Of a stretch of 64,000 bases of DNA, positions 23,541 through 37,406 are shown piece after piece. The notes beneath the pieces were generated by a model. It was not told where the DNA came from, searched no databases, and worked only from the letters and a program-made list of their open reading frames with translations. The stretch is from the NCBI GenBank assembly GCA_002633005.1, contig NMRA01000103.1:713612-777611 (forward strand), written 5' to 3'. The DNA comes from Phoronis australis (Eukaryota > Phoronida > Phoronidae). Positions within the stretch are counted from its first letter, which is position 1. Every line of letters starts with the position of its first letter. A program made the position numbers and the translations under genes.

Positions 23541-25455
23541 AAATTCCCGGGGCTTCATTGCAACCAATTTTGATTCAAACAAAGGATTAGATCATGGATG
23601 TTGTAGGCAGAGTAAAATACCCGTGAAGAAAGTTAATGGTTTGATACCAAAACAGGATGACAGCAGCTTTAAAATTAACCACAGTGCTTAGTCGTGACAC
23701 AAAGCCATCAAGTAGATCTGCGATAGTTATCATGCACAAGTATAAGCCTCTATAATGAATTTAATCGAGCATTTCTAAAAGAAACGCATTAGCTAAACCA
23801 GCATTGTCTAGACGTGAACGTGCTTTTTGCTATTTTTGACAGCAAACTGGGATAATGTATATATTGGTTTAATCTCAAATCACCTGTACTGGATTACCAG
23901 ACATACACCTTCAACGATAACAGCTGACAAGTTTCACATTTAAAAGAAACAATACACTATCTTTATTGGCAAAATCATTAAAATTTTCATAATTCAACTT
24001 CAGAAAGTTTGGTTTAGCATAATTTCAGGTGTTTTCAGGTAAAACCGCTTGATGAAAAAACAATTCTTGAACTGTTTCAGGATCTTTTTCAGTGGCAGCA
24101 CAGTGCAAACTGATTAGGACAATTTCAGTACTAATAGTTTACAGACATGACACCATGGGGTTATCAGTCATTTCACACTGTGTGGCCAAACACAACCAAC
24201 TGATGGCCAGTTGCAGTCACAGATCACCCAAGAACATCTTTTGTTGGAGCTGTAATGACTTAAAAGTCCAGTCCGATGCAACCTACACTAGTACAACTTG
24301 CACTGGTACAACTTACCCCACTTTTAAGCAGTGCGTCCACACACACAACCGATAACTAGGGTAAGACGCAAGTTGTCGCTCTGTACAAGACAATGAACAC
24401 CTAACCTAATGTCAATACGGCGCACAAGGGAAAACCTGTCAATACGTAATCGTAACTGCGGCTGATAATTACTTCTGTGCTAGTTTAAATAGTGTCCAGA
24501 CGGCACTCAAACCTAGCGACAACTCGTTCCAAGAGTAACTTGTTCTATGGTACGTCTTTATGAGGACGTCACTTTACAACTCCATTCTACAGCAGCCAAA
24601 TTCGCAGACATTGCACATCTAATAGAAACTCTTTATAACTTGAATGAAGTTCCAAATGTGAACAGCATCTGACATTCCCATCAAGGGCAATACCTTCCTC
24701 AGCAAATCACTCAGCTGTAGTTAATTCCTTCATTTTGAACAAAACAAACACGAGAAACATCAAGTTGACTCAACGAATAGAAGAGGATAAGATACCAGTC
24801 TCAATTTTCGACCAACTTTATCACAGGGAGGTGTATTTCCAACTGCTGGTGCATACCAGCGTTCTACCAGCACGTGCTGGGTTTTCTAGTATCAGAACTG
24901 GCAGATTTTTGGCAACATTGGCATTCACAATCTTTTAACAAGTTTCGGTATGGGCCCAATTCCAATCAGGTATGTTTTTTCAGGATTACGAATAAAATTG
25001 ATGCGAGTCCATTTTTCTTGTCTGGTACTCCCAGAGGTATTGAATTTGAACTAAAATTTAGTAGATCCCGTCATAGTCACTAATGTCCCCTCACCACAGA
25101 AGTCAGAGATCTCCAACCACTTCCTAATCTCACCAAAGACGCCCAATAGAAATAGCTCACTTCCACCTCTACAAGTCATCAGATGATTCAAGGATGAAAA
25201 AAATGCATCCAAACCCACTCCTTAAGTTGTTAAAAAAAGTCAATTTCACACCCTGGGATTTGACCTGTTCAATGTTTCCTGGTAAAAGAGACCCAGAGGT
25301 AAAACAAGGATCAGTTTCAAGGAACCCAAGTCCATGGAGAGTGTCCATATTTAATAGTCCAAAGGTACATCATAAAGTCATTATGAGGGTAGCTTCAGGC
25401 CAGATGTAATTTCACGGGCATTTTTCCCAGTCCCCATGGAACAAAAGCTGAAGAA

Positions 25456-25978
25456 AATTGAGCAAGAATTTGGTAATGACAAACACATTTTCAGAGGTTT
25501 CCCCTGCGCATATTAATTACAGTCATTAACATCCAGTAAATAATTATCCCAACAGGCAAGAAGAAACCATTCTACAGCCTCACCAAACTGCATCAAGAAA
25601 TTTCAGAAAAGTGGTCAAACGTACCTTAAATGTATTCTTGTTGACAACACTTGAGTTCAAACTGACCTTGTTCCCAGACTTTTCGAAAAATCGGAGAAGC
25701 AAACAGCCCTCCAAGAATGGGAGAGTTTGGTAACACAGATTAGCTGGCCAATAACACAACAGACATGCTGGCAAAACCAATAGCAGCTGTTGGAAGATTA
25801 CGAACCATATCCATGACGGGTGAAATGGTTGCCATGCTTTGAGGCCTGAACCATGTATATCGCAAAGAAACAATAGAGGTATGAGAAGCTATTTGAGAGA
25901 GAGAGAACAGTGTTGTATTTCTAGAAATTAACCCTGCCATTTGTGGCCAATCAACTAGTGACCCAAGCTCTAAATGGA
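25456..25978. repeat. 523-bp duplication, copy 1 (probable unmerged haplotype)
   Basis: Nearly identical to 25,980-26,502, with the single N at 25,979 between them. Open frames of about 97 codons on the minus strand differ between copies at several residues, so they do not behave like conserved coding sequence. Confidence 0.9.
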
Positions 25979-25979
25979 N

Positions 25980-26502
25980 AATTGGGCAAGAATTTGGTAA
26001 TGACAAACACATTTTCAGAGGTTTCCCCTGCGCATATTAATTACATTCATTAACATCCAGTAAATAATTATCCCAACAGGCAAGAAGAAACCATTCTACA
26101 GCCTCACCAAACTGGATCAAGAAATTTCAGAAAAATGGTCAAACGTACCTTAAATGTATTCTTGTTGACAACACTTGAGTTCAAACTGACCTTGTTCCCA
26201 GACTTTTCGAAAAATCGGAGAAGCAAACAGCCCTCCAAGAATGGGAGAGTTTGGTAACACAGATTAGCTGGCCAATAACACAACAGACATGCTGGCAAAA
26301 CCAATAGCAGCTGTTGGAAGATTACGTACCATATCCATGGTGGGTGAAATGGTTGCCATGCTTTGAGGCCTGAACCGTGTATATTGCAAAGAAACAATAG
26401 AGGTATGAGAAGCTATTTGAGAGAGAGAGAACAGTGTTGTATTTCTAGAAATTAACCCTGCCATTTGTGGCCAATCAACTAGTGACCCAAGCTCTAAATG
26501 GA
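25980..26502. repeat. 523-bp duplication, copy 2 (probable unmerged haplotype)
   Basis: Second copy of 25,456-25,978, running into unique sequence at 26,503. Confidence 0.9.
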
Positions 26503-28331
26503 AAATTATATTATTTTAATGGACTGTATGAATCAATTTGTTCTCACAGAAAGTGTGGGTCAACTATTGGCATCTGTTACAGTTTACAAGGGGGTTCAGC
26601 CATTAAAAAAGTTCGCAGGCCACAAGGCCTATGACAGTCTTCACCAGGAATATACTTGGAACTGTAAAATTCACTCCATGCCCTGTGAACTAAAATAGAA
26701 GGTACTTACATTTCAGATCAAACAAAATCATTACTCTAAATTATTCATGACATTTCCAGTTGAATCAACTACTTTCATTAACAAAAAATCTCAGGAATGC
26801 AGCCAGGTATTCCCAAAATTCGCTTTAAATGGACAACAAAAATGTATTATAAAATAAATAACCAACAAAGAATTTATTTGTGAGCTGCTAAAATAAAGAG
26901 ATAAAGATGTATTCTGCATTAGCTGTACTGTAAGGTGAACACTGCCGATACTACACGGATTTCACTCCAGGTAGATTTATTACTCGTTAATGGACAGGTA
27001 TAGAAATTACTGGCGGTATCCATTAGTTTTATGTGTTTCTGGAGTAGTGTTTGAACAACAATCGGTTCACTAAAGTGCCGCATTCACAAACCCATTTTCA
27101 TCGAGAAACAGATGATTTCAGGAAAAGAATTCTACTTGTCGAATGACATAATACGTACCACCGCAGGGGGTGGACTTTAATGAACCTTTCTGCGCAACAA
27201 CCAAGAATAAGTATTATGATCTCACCAACTTCATCAAAGTGACTTTCAGCACAATTATATCTCTGATCGTAACTTTCAAGGAATTCTCAAATGGCACCTG
27301 GAAACAGGTTCTTGGAAACTATGTATTTTTCCATGCAAGAGATTACGTTACAATAAAGTAAAATAGTAGCAATATCTTTCACTTATGACCACCACTCAAG
27401 TTTGGACCTCCTTAATTATAACATTCTCCAAATTTTAAAATTGTGGAATCCTTGTTTTTCCCCTTTCTTAATTAGTTTCGAGTGGAAGCTAAACAATATT
27501 TGAGCACTTTTAGTAATTGTTTCATTTTTTTATGAAAACATGAGGTCACTGGCATTTAACTATAAACGTTTCAAACTTTTCTGGGAAGACCAACTGAAAT
27601 TTTCTAGGATTGTTGTGTGTGAGAATCCAAAGATTTCAATGATTTTTTGTACTTGGATCAAAGGCCATGATTCAGTTCGATACCTAACATACAAAAATTG
27701 GTTAAATTTGGATTTAAACCATCCTATTCACCAAACTTCGGCCCCGTTACTTTAATACACTTCTGTACAGAAATAAAAAAGGATTATTTGGCTTTGTTTA
27801 TTTGACTCCTGAATCAATGTACATAACTATATCTTTCCTTAAATTTGACTGCAAAATGAATCGTTTTCCCACGAGGTGATGGCGCCATCTGATATGATTT
27901 TATACCTGGTTGACTAATAAGTAATCAATTTTCCTGAAAACAGTGATAGAGTACACTTCAATAATTGTTGTCCCAGATGTGAGCAATGTTACATAATGAG
28001 TGATAGGCAATTACAAGTTCACAAACTGACCTCATGCTGATAAGAAACCAGATCAATAACAACAGACAGGTCTTTAGGAGAGGGGGATTAGAACTTTAAT
28101 TTCAAGCCAACAATCGTATTTTTATAGCTGACTATAGAGACTTGGAGCAAAACCAAGATGTTGAAAGCATTTTACAGACTTTAAAACAGGAAAAATAATA
28201 AAATTAAACATTTCTGCATTACTTCAAAGACTGTGTTCCCGTAAGAAAATTTGAAGATCCCGTGAATTTTTCAAGCAAATTTTTACTACGGAAAATTTTT
28301 GCATTGGAACAGGAATTTTCCAAGGTAGAGT

Positions 28332-28433
28332 ACAGTAACTCTAACACCTTGCTAAAAAGCAAGACTTCACAAGATTTGCCATGCATTTTGAATGAGAACA
28401 CGTGATTCTAGCTAGATTTCAGGGAGGGTCCCA
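28332..28433. repeat. Interspersed repeat with GCTAAAAAGCAAGAC, copy 1
   Basis: Shares CAGTAAC, GCTAAAAAGCAAGAC, ATTTTRAATGAGAACACGTGA and a GGTCC end with a second copy at 36,079-36,207. The class is unknown. Confidence 0.6.
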
Positions 28434-29829
28434 GCATGATTACGAGTTCTGCCAAATTTCAGGGTCACTTTCGCCAGTAGTTCAGTTGGTTTTCTTATCA
28501 CCCGAATCAAATCGAATCGCTTTTAAGGGAATATTGGTCATAAAATATGTCCAAACTCATTAATTACTACGACGACAAACAAAGGCATCTTACCACTCCA
28601 CAAGTACAGCCTTTCAATAAAGCGGTCAGGCAACAAAAGCACCACCAACAGGAATACCAGCTCTGGGTAACCCAAATCAGTAGTAACGCACCAGTAAAGG
28701 CAACATATGTCACCACTCACAAATGGCGTTTTTGCTACCTGTGTTTTAGACAGTGAACAGTAATTGATTTTTTTTGACAAAAACAACTTTTGTAAAAACC
28801 CCTAATAAAAGTATGGGTGCCTAATTCTGTTTAAAGGTTGATTTTTTTCATAGCTAAGCTTCCAACAAATGTATCCTGTTTCAAATCAAGCACCAGGTTC
28901 CTTAAAACAGCACACCCTGTCCCGAAATAATGGAGTACCCTTGGGTGCAAAACTCCTTCATGGGTGATTTAAAGTCTCATTATCTCAGATAAAGGAAATA
29001 AACATAACCTTAATTCTAAGTGGTCTCACAACAGGATCAAGGCCATACAAGTTAAGTCTCTTGCTAGTGTACAGCAGGACACTGTAACTAGTATGTGCTT
29101 GCTTACCTTTTCTGAGAATAACCATAGGTGTAAAGTATTTATAACTGTTACCCATTCCATATTGTGCGATAAAACTACATTCCGTCAATGGATTTTAAAA
29201 ATTCAACACGTCGAATTACCTTTTTGCATGCGTAATGGCCCATGAAAATAAACCATGACTGATTCCAGTTCCGGACACAAAAAATCATTATACAAGAAGA
29301 ACGACGCCAGACACTAGACAATCACGAGCAGCTAGTAAAAGCAACCCGGTTATTGACCCTTCTAATTAAAAACTATACCCTTGTTCGGAAAAGGTAGCTT
29401 GAGAGTGCTCAATCACTAACAATGCCATACAAAACTTACCACTTTCGTAAACGGAGACACAATTATTTCTCAATCAAAAATAAAACCTGAATTCAACCAG
29501 CGTTAACGCATTTAGAAGCAGTGCAGTCCTCCCAGCTAAGATCCTGCAGACTTACAACCACCAAGGTACCAGTACATACCTAATGTATTAGTACTGTTCC
29601 TAATCTAATTACCTGAGTGATAACCAGTAGCTGTTGATTGACTAACAAGCTGTTAGGTAATCCACAATAGTGCAATCTGCCCACACCTATGTAAATTGGC
29701 GAATCGTAGCAGCGTTTCGACAGCCAATGAGAATAGTTGATGAACCATACAGCATTGGCCAACCGGTCACGTACAGTACTGTGAGTTTTCTTCACATCAG
29801 TTCAGAAGTATGGTAATACTTCATCTTTA

Positions 29830-29886
29830 TATTTTTACTTTTACTGAGAAATTTGACAAAATCAAATTTCTCAGTAAAAGTAAAAA
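29830..29886. repeat. Perfect 26-bp hairpin with 5-base loop
   Basis: The arms 29,830-29,855 and 29,861-29,886 are exact reverse complements around the loop CAAAA. A partial extension of the stem (ATCTT / AAGAT) lies outside. The arms are AT-rich and contain ACTGAGAAATTTGA. It is shorter than a normal microRNA precursor and more likely a foldback relic, though transcription would give a stable stem. Confidence 0.9.
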
Positions 29887-30891
29887 TCAAGATTAAGAAA
29901 TTTTTTTGTCAGTTGTTAGTTTCAGGATTTGGAATGACAAATGACAAACAAAGAGGAAAATTTTCCAGGTGATGTATATTTAATATTTTTGTGTTGTAGA
30001 ATTTAACTGATAAATAAAATTTTTGCATGAGTAATGTCAAAATAACGATAAAAAAGAGATGAAAAAGAGAAAACTGGAAATCAAATATGAGAAAATTGAA
30101 ACCAAAATAGAGGAAATCCTCTTAGAGAGGAAAATTCCAGGCACTGTAGCATGTTTGCACCGTGCAGATGTCACAAAATGACAGTTTCTGAAGTTTCCAC
30201 TGTTTGCAGCAAAGTAATTAGTCTTTAAGAAATTGAAAAATGAAAATGTTGGTGATAATTTTTGTGCAAAATAACTAAAGAAATAACATGTACATAACTC
30301 AGAAATTAAAATTGCCAAAGCTTGCTAAAATAAGTGTCAACGAGAATAGATAATTTCGAATTTCAAAACTTTCTTTACAAGTAACAGAACCACAAAATTT
30401 GGCCAGATTTCCAGACGAGCAAACTACTACGTGCTCTTCAGTCAAAAACAACACCACTGATGAATAACCAGATGCATATCTATACACTTTGTTAGAGCCA
30501 TACTCACATCACTCTAGTTCAAAACTTGACGAGGGCTTCTTTTGCAAAGCAGATTACAATTAACTCTTGCCACAGACTTCCATGCTGTCTTGCGTATGAC
30601 TGCACAACACTAAGAAGTCATGAATATGCGAGAAAAGGAAGGTATTCGGAAAAAATGCCCCGTAAAATTGGCAGGAAAATATGGCTGGCCAACAGTACCA
30701 AGTGACAACAAATATTCATTTCGGTATTTAGAGACAGACACAGGATGAAAGAACTTCTAAGGCAATTCCACGTTCCGGTTTTTGGAAAAATTCAACCCAA
30801 GAAATTCATCTCTATCCAACCTACTTGAATTCATGAGGATGTTGACAAACTGGTTTCTAAGCATGTGAACTACCGTGCTCCATTCCCCAGG

Positions 30892-31177
30892 GGATCACCC
30901 ATATTGACAAGGTGTCCGCAGTCGTGTACCAAAAACTGCTGAGAGACCCCTATTGCAGGAGCCAAGTCTGCTAATTCCTACCTCCTTTTGCAGGGTCAAT
31001 TTTCTGCCTCACCCCATTTTGCGGCGTAGTTTTTTCTGCTCCACCCCTTTTGCGTGGAAAAAATTGAAACAGGGTCCTCTTACACCCCACGCAGGTCCTG
31101 TAAATCTTGCTGAAAAAGTACCGTCTACTCATAATTTTTGGTACACGTATGCGGTCACCTTGTCAATATGAGTGACC
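30892..31177. mobile_element. MITE of about 286 bp with terminal inverted repeats over 40 bp
   Basis: The left end carries ATATTGACAAGGTG and GTGTACCAAAAA, and the reversed right end carries the same blocks at the same spacing with a few mismatches. The interior has C-rich stretches with a repeated TTTTGCRG motif. No coding capacity. Confidence 0.8.
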
Positions 31178-32689
31178 TTACCGGCTTCATTCACATAAAG
31201 AATACCTGCTCTGGGTCTTTATTCAACATCTCCATTTACCGTACAAGCGTGTATTCGGGTTCACGTGCCTTTATTCAAAGTATTCCATTTTGTTTAAGAA
31301 CTTTTACTGAAGTGTTTCTCTTATAGACACTATGCGTCAATTATCCCTCGCACATGAGCGTATCTTAACTTTTATGTTTTTGTGTTTTTACTTCCATGCC
31401 TAGTTCTTTTCAGTGCTATAGTTTATAACACATAGACTACAAGTCGGCATCTACCGCTTCACTCTACGCCTATCGTCAGAAACCAGTTCTTCATTTAGCA
31501 GCCTTACCAGTCTCAAGTTGTTCCTTACTCAGGTTAGGTGTCAAAAGAACTGAAAATTTGTGATAGCATTAGAACAGGCTCACGAGGTTTGCTCGTGGTG
31601 GTGGTTTAGTTTCAGCCAACAAAGCAGTATAGATGTCGAAAGGGGGAGGGATTCCAGGCGTTTTACTACAATTTCGACAAACAAACAAAAAGAAACAACA
31701 CAACAATTATAAAGTAGAAGACCAAATAACGATTTCTGAAAATTGGTTTATCGTCCCTTTAAAAATTTCCTCCTTAGTTTTATTCAAGTGTTTTATTTAA
31801 AGCATGCATCCTATGTCACAGCTTCACATTTAGAGTACGGTACTAAATACACGCATGTACGTTGAATGCATTTGGCATCACCTGCCATCCATACACAAGT
31901 ACACAGTGCTCTCTAGTTCTACACCTACCACCAAGCGTATGTGTGAAATCCCAGGTATGGGGTCAACTGTGGGAAGTCCAACTTCATCGCTGAGACTCTA
32001 GTCAACACAACCAGATAGATGGTATTTCTACCTTTACCCAGGAATGTACACGGAGGTAAAACCAGTCCATTGCGCTCAATAACACAACTAGCTCAGGCAC
32101 TTTGGTGAAACAAAAATACAAAAGGATGTTGGCATTCTTACCAACTTTCAAATGTTACGTGATGTGACCAAAAAAGATGGCGTGCTGACAGGACAAAATG
32201 TTCGTAACCTAGCAGTGACATTTTCTCATAAAGTGCCCAAAAGAATAGTGCGCTCATTCAAACTCCGAACATATGCTGATCTTACTTGAGTTGTTGATAA
32301 AACCACATTTCATTATACAAAGAAAAAGACGTCTGTCATGCAACTACAAAATTTTCAATTTCCAACTCAGTGAAATGCTAGAAATTTTAACGTGAACAAT
32401 GCCATGGCACGAACCCTCCAAACTACAATACATCAGCTGCATTACGAAATGTGCACCAGTCACAGTCAGAAAGTCGTTCTTTCCAGCCTCAACGAATGAA
32501 AACCCTGAATGCGGTGCCCTGATATTTCCACATGTAGCTGTCTGTGACAACTAAAACTGGTGGGTGTATTTTTAACAAATAAAAGAGTCCTAAATTGTCT
32601 CACTGACTTGGGCAGCTGGTGTGATCTCGCATTACCATGACAACCATTGTCTGCACGCGACCTCAAATTTAAGTTTTCTGATCCGCGAT

Positions 32690-33110
32690 TTAATATCTGA
32701 ACTCCGAGTCTAATCTGTTTACTCGAAATCGAACTTGAAATTATATTCTAATTTGTACGAACTCAAGCGATTATTATTCCATGCTTGAGTACATAATGAC
32801 TTGCAGCCATAATTGTTTAAACCTAGTTTGCACATAATGACGTAAACCGCTAAGCCTAAGAGTTAGAGTCTGAAATCGAAATTTCTTGATCAAAAGCATA
32901 AGTTTCAACTTTGGTCTGTAGCTCGAATACAAAGGAGTCATCAAGTGCAAATTTGGACTAGAAACTCATATGAATAAACCATAATGTACTACAACACAGA
33001 CTAATGGGCACTAATACCTCCAAATCACACAAAAGTAGAATAGAAAATGCCCAAGATAATTTTGAGTTTGATTTCCAGCAACAAGACAAGGCCCTGGGCC
33101 CGGGTTTCTG
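32690..33110. mobile_element. Diverged second copy of the MITE at 17,537
   Basis: Shares TTTACTCGAAATCGAACT near the left, CTAGAAACTCATATG and CCATAATGTA internally, and a right end running into GGCCCTGGGCCCGGG. Divergence is much higher than in the haplotype duplications, so this is a true second insertion. Confidence 0.65.
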
Positions 33111-34897
33111 TTCCGTAAAACTTCAAAACTTTTCCACTGGATTGTAACATTATGTCAAAAGCGTGATTTAACAATGACAACGTGATGTGAGATAGTCATT
33201 TCTTGTTATCCATTGTACAAGTTTTATGCCACCTCCCGAGTTACAACTTTTGCAACTGCCCTGTTACGAAGGTTATAGTATAACCTCTCACTTACCACCC
33301 TCACAGAGGGTTATAACCATGCTAGTTACAACTTTTTAAACCAGTTTTAAAGTGCTCAGACCTAGAGTTAAAACCTTTAGATCGGTTTTAAAAGTGATAA
33401 ACGCCTTGGTGTGAACGGGGTACTGGACTTCTTGGCAATGACGATCTATCATTAAACAGGTTCACCGTTTCAGTGAACTGTGCATGGCATTGGCATAAGC
33501 TAGAGTCTTCTTTAAAAATAAAGTCTTCAGGATAAGTAAAACAAGAAGTTCACACAAATGTCAAAAGGGTTTGCATAAGAAGGTTTAATTTTCTATAAAC
33601 ACAGACCTTGGTAAAAAACAGGAAGTACACATCTTCATAACCTTCAAGATGTTAACAGGATGATGCATGTTTTGACTCAGCAGACACCAAAAAAGATAAC
33701 ATTTGGACAACCACATGAGCAAGTCATTAGTTTTTGTGCAAAGGTTATCTAAACGTTACTGTGGATGGCTAAATGTGGGAATTAGTCAAGCTTAAGTCTT
33801 TGAAAGTTGGTGGGTCTACATGACAAAAGTGTGCATTGACAAAAGTGCACATTACATCCTATTCACCCTCATTTAAACACAGCCATTCAAACTGAACGCT
33901 CAACCGAACATAGGCAATTATGTAGAATTGAAATTTTGGAAAATTCGGAAGGACATCAACCCAAACACGGGTGATTAACCAGATACACCTTATTTTTAAA
34001 ATGCGTGTTTTTGAATTCGCCCCAAAATGCATTTTACTGCCAAGATCAAACATAAACACTGGGGACAACATTATCTTACAAAAGACTGTACGACTCTGGT
34101 TTTTCGTAATAAACAGAAAATGAATTCATGCAAATGGAACTCTTCCACGAAATAAGTAGTTTCGAATGTAACTCACATACTTCAGTGGTAGATACCATAG
34201 AAATTCAAATATTTTTAGGGCTTAATAACTAAAAATATAAGCCGTCAAATTTGTTATTGGAAACTGATTCTGGCCACTAGTCTACGTATTGTTGCTTTGC
34301 AGCCGACAAGTTCAAGTCGCATCAAAAATTTGTACGCTGCTCCATTTGAAAAGATTACCTGAGCCACGCTGTGCATATTTAGGTCCCTGTGCCTAAAGCT
34401 ACACGTAACAAAAACACTACATTTTACCAACTTTGCTCTAAAAGTAATTTGCTCTTTCATTTATAGGCACAATCAGCTATTCCTCACATAGGTGAATGTC
34501 ACAGACATTTTTGTGTGCCTTTTGTACACACCTAATACCTTTTATAAATACTCAATTAATGCTAAATTTAATGTCAATATCCATCGTTTTATGACAAACA
34601 TGTCAAGCTAACCGATAGTCTACTTCAAAAATTTCTCCTTTTTGTTCCGGTGAAATCGCACCAATTTCACAAAAAATAATTACCAATATTGATCTTTTTT
34701 CAAAGCTTTTGACATTGCTGTGAATGCCTAAGATTTCGCGGAATCACTTCTGGTGCTGGGCCAGCACATGAAGCCCTGTTGCTAGCTATGGTATAAATCT
34801 TTAAAAAACCGTACAGCATTTATCTGGTGAAACCCATCCTTTAGGAAAATTGAAAAAAAATTAAATTTCACTTGTCGGCCATATCGTGTCCTAAATT

Positions 34898-36679
34898 GGC
34901 GAGGCTGTACCGTGCTCAACCGTTCCACTCATTGGTTCTGCTTCACATGCAGGAGTAATGCCCAGCTGCACGCATACGTAGTACAAGTACTGAGTGACAT
35001 GTCGACCTAACAGAGTTACAAACACACAGACATGAAGTAATCAATAATTAAATGCTAGGAACTTCATCACCATCCTCAGTAAACAGGTGAATGATTTGCA
35101 CACCTGCTGCATACATGTGGCAGGTAATGGCATTACTGTAAAACGTATACCACAAGTGCCATCGAGATCTCAAGACCTCTACGTTTTTGTGAAATCTCAC
35201 GAACATTTGGAACCTAGTGAACCCTGTCAACACACAGTCTTTTAATGAAATCAAATTTACATATATAACAGAGTCGATTTCATCAAAATGAACTGCCTCC
35301 ATACTCAATGCAGCACGGCTCAGGTGCATAACTCTTCACTAGACACAACATCTCATCAATTTTGGGCAAATATTATTCCCAAAATTAACCTTTTTTACGG
35401 TGGCCCGAAAGTATCATCAATATTTAAATTATCATTTTATTTTTCCGTTTTCACTTACGTGGAAATTATTTCAACTTATGTAGAAATAACATCCACTTAG
35501 CATGAAATAATTCCCACCAGGGTGGAAATAATTTCCACCATACTTTATGTTTTTTAAAGTTTTCTAACACACTTGTTAGTGCCCATAATTTCTCATCGCA
35601 TTTCCTGATGGTGGCAGTGGGACAGAACTCGATACTAGATATCTTTTGTGGAAAATTGAAAAAAGTAATTTCACCAGTCCGCCATATCATGTCTTAAATA
35701 GGGGAGATTTTACCAAAAGAACTATGACATAGTGTTATGAGATCTTACAAATGCATTTGACATCATGCAACAGTCAAGAGCTATCCTTTGTATAAGTTTG
35801 TGCAACCCAGCCCACACTTTAAAGAAATCAAACATGCACTCGCCAAAACAGCACAAAACTCTGAAGCAACTCGTGTTAAAAAGTCTAACTGGGAACAATG
35901 CAAGTCAATTAATTGCTCAAATTTGGAGATTGTAGCAAATTTTACAAATATTTAACATTGGCTCTCCCAAATTCAATGATTACTATTCACGACAAACAAT
36001 CATTCACCTCATGCATGAAAATGCTGCATCAGCAGTTACTTTCAAAGATTTTATGGACTGCCAAGCCTGATACCCGTTCAGTAACACTCGGACCTCGCTA
36101 AAAAGCAAGACCTCGCGAGATTACGTGAGATATCGCCGTGTATTTTAAATGAGAACACGTGACTTTGACTAGGTTTTACCTAGGTCCTAGTGCAGGTCCT
36201 AGCGTCTACTGAACGCACTCCTGTTTTCATACAAAACGCTGGGTCCCATATTTGAGTAATACGATGAACGCCGCAATCACCGATATCTCAATCTTCAGCT
36301 TTAGCAAAATAATTTATTTTTCACTGTGGCAAACAAGAGAATTTTTACCTTTGTAAATGTTCGCTCACAATATCGTTGTTAAATAATTCACTGTCGAGAC
36401 AATTTGCATAGACCTTAAGAGCTCTTAGAAAGGAAAGAGTTCAGTTCACCTACTGTTGCATAATACAGAGGAAATAATATTCCTGTCACTTCTTAGAGAT
36501 ATGAAAATGGCAAACAAAATGCGCAGGGGTCATTTCCCTTACTGCCAGACAGATTATGTGGTGGATAAGCAGTTTTAGTTATTCATGACAATTACAGAAC
36601 ACATGCTTATGAATTATGCAAGGATTTGACACTCTAACAAAAAGATCAAGCAGTGTCAATTGTCATGACTACAGAATAG
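34898..36679. repeat. Duplicated region, long form, with a 1.05 kb extra segment
   Basis: Positions 34,898-35,080 and 36,132-36,679 are repeated together at 36,681-37,406, but 35,081-36,131 is missing from that second copy. A single N at 36,680 joins the copies. This looks like two alleles, one with a 1.05 kb insertion or the other with a deletion. The extra segment ends with a copy of the GCTAAAAAGCAAGAC repeat. Confidence 0.85.
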
Positions 36680-36680
36680 N

Positions 36681-37406
36681 GGTGAGGCTGTACCGTGCTC
36701 GACCGTTCCACTCATTGGTTCTGCTTCACATGCAGGAGTAATGCCCAGCTGCACGCATACGTAGTACAAGTACTGAGTGACATGTCGACCTAACAGTTAC
36801 AAACACACAGACATGAAGTAATCAATAATTAAATGCTAGGAACTTCATCACCATCCTCATCGCCGTGTATTTTAAATGAGAACACGTGACTTTGACTAGG
36901 TTTTACCTAGGTCCTAGTGCAGGTCCTAGCGTCTACTGAACGCACTCCTGTTTTCATACAAAACGCTGGGTCCCATATTTGAGTAGTACGATGAACGCCG
37001 CAATCACCGATATCTCAATCTTCAGCTTTAGCAAAATAATTTATTTTTCACTGTGGCAAACAAGAGAATTTTTACCTTTGTAAATGTTCGCTCACAATAT
37101 CGTTGTTAAATAATTCACTGTCGAGACAATTTGCATAGACCTTAAGAGCTCTTAGAAAGGAAAGAGTTCAGTTCACCTACTGTTGCATAATACAGAGGAA
37201 ATAATATTCCTGTCACTTCTTAGAGATATGAAAATGGCAAACAAAATGCGCAGGGGTCATTTCCCTTACTGCCAGACAGATTATGTGGTGGATAAGCAGT
37301 TTTAGTTATTCATGACAATTACAGAACACATGCTTATGAATTATGCAAGGATTTGACACTCTAACAAAAAGATCAAGCAGTGTCAATTGTCATGACTACA
37401 GAATAG
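36681..37406. repeat. Duplicated region, short form lacking 1.05 kb
   Basis: Matches the outer parts of 34,898-36,679 with few changes, and continues into unique sequence at 37,407. The junction near 36,860 shows at most a base of microhomology. Confidence 0.85.

Noticed and set aside
25580-26397. 97-codon minus-strand frames repeated in both copies of the duplication, and exon-like plus-strand pieces (KKKPFYSLTKLHQEISEKWS)
   Set aside because: The minus-strand copies differ at many residues for so recent a pair, and the plus-strand pieces match no family I know. No consistent gene model could be built.
29830-29886. microRNA precursor
   Set aside because: The hairpin is only 57 bases with a perfect stem and a 5-base loop, and does not match any microRNA I recognise.
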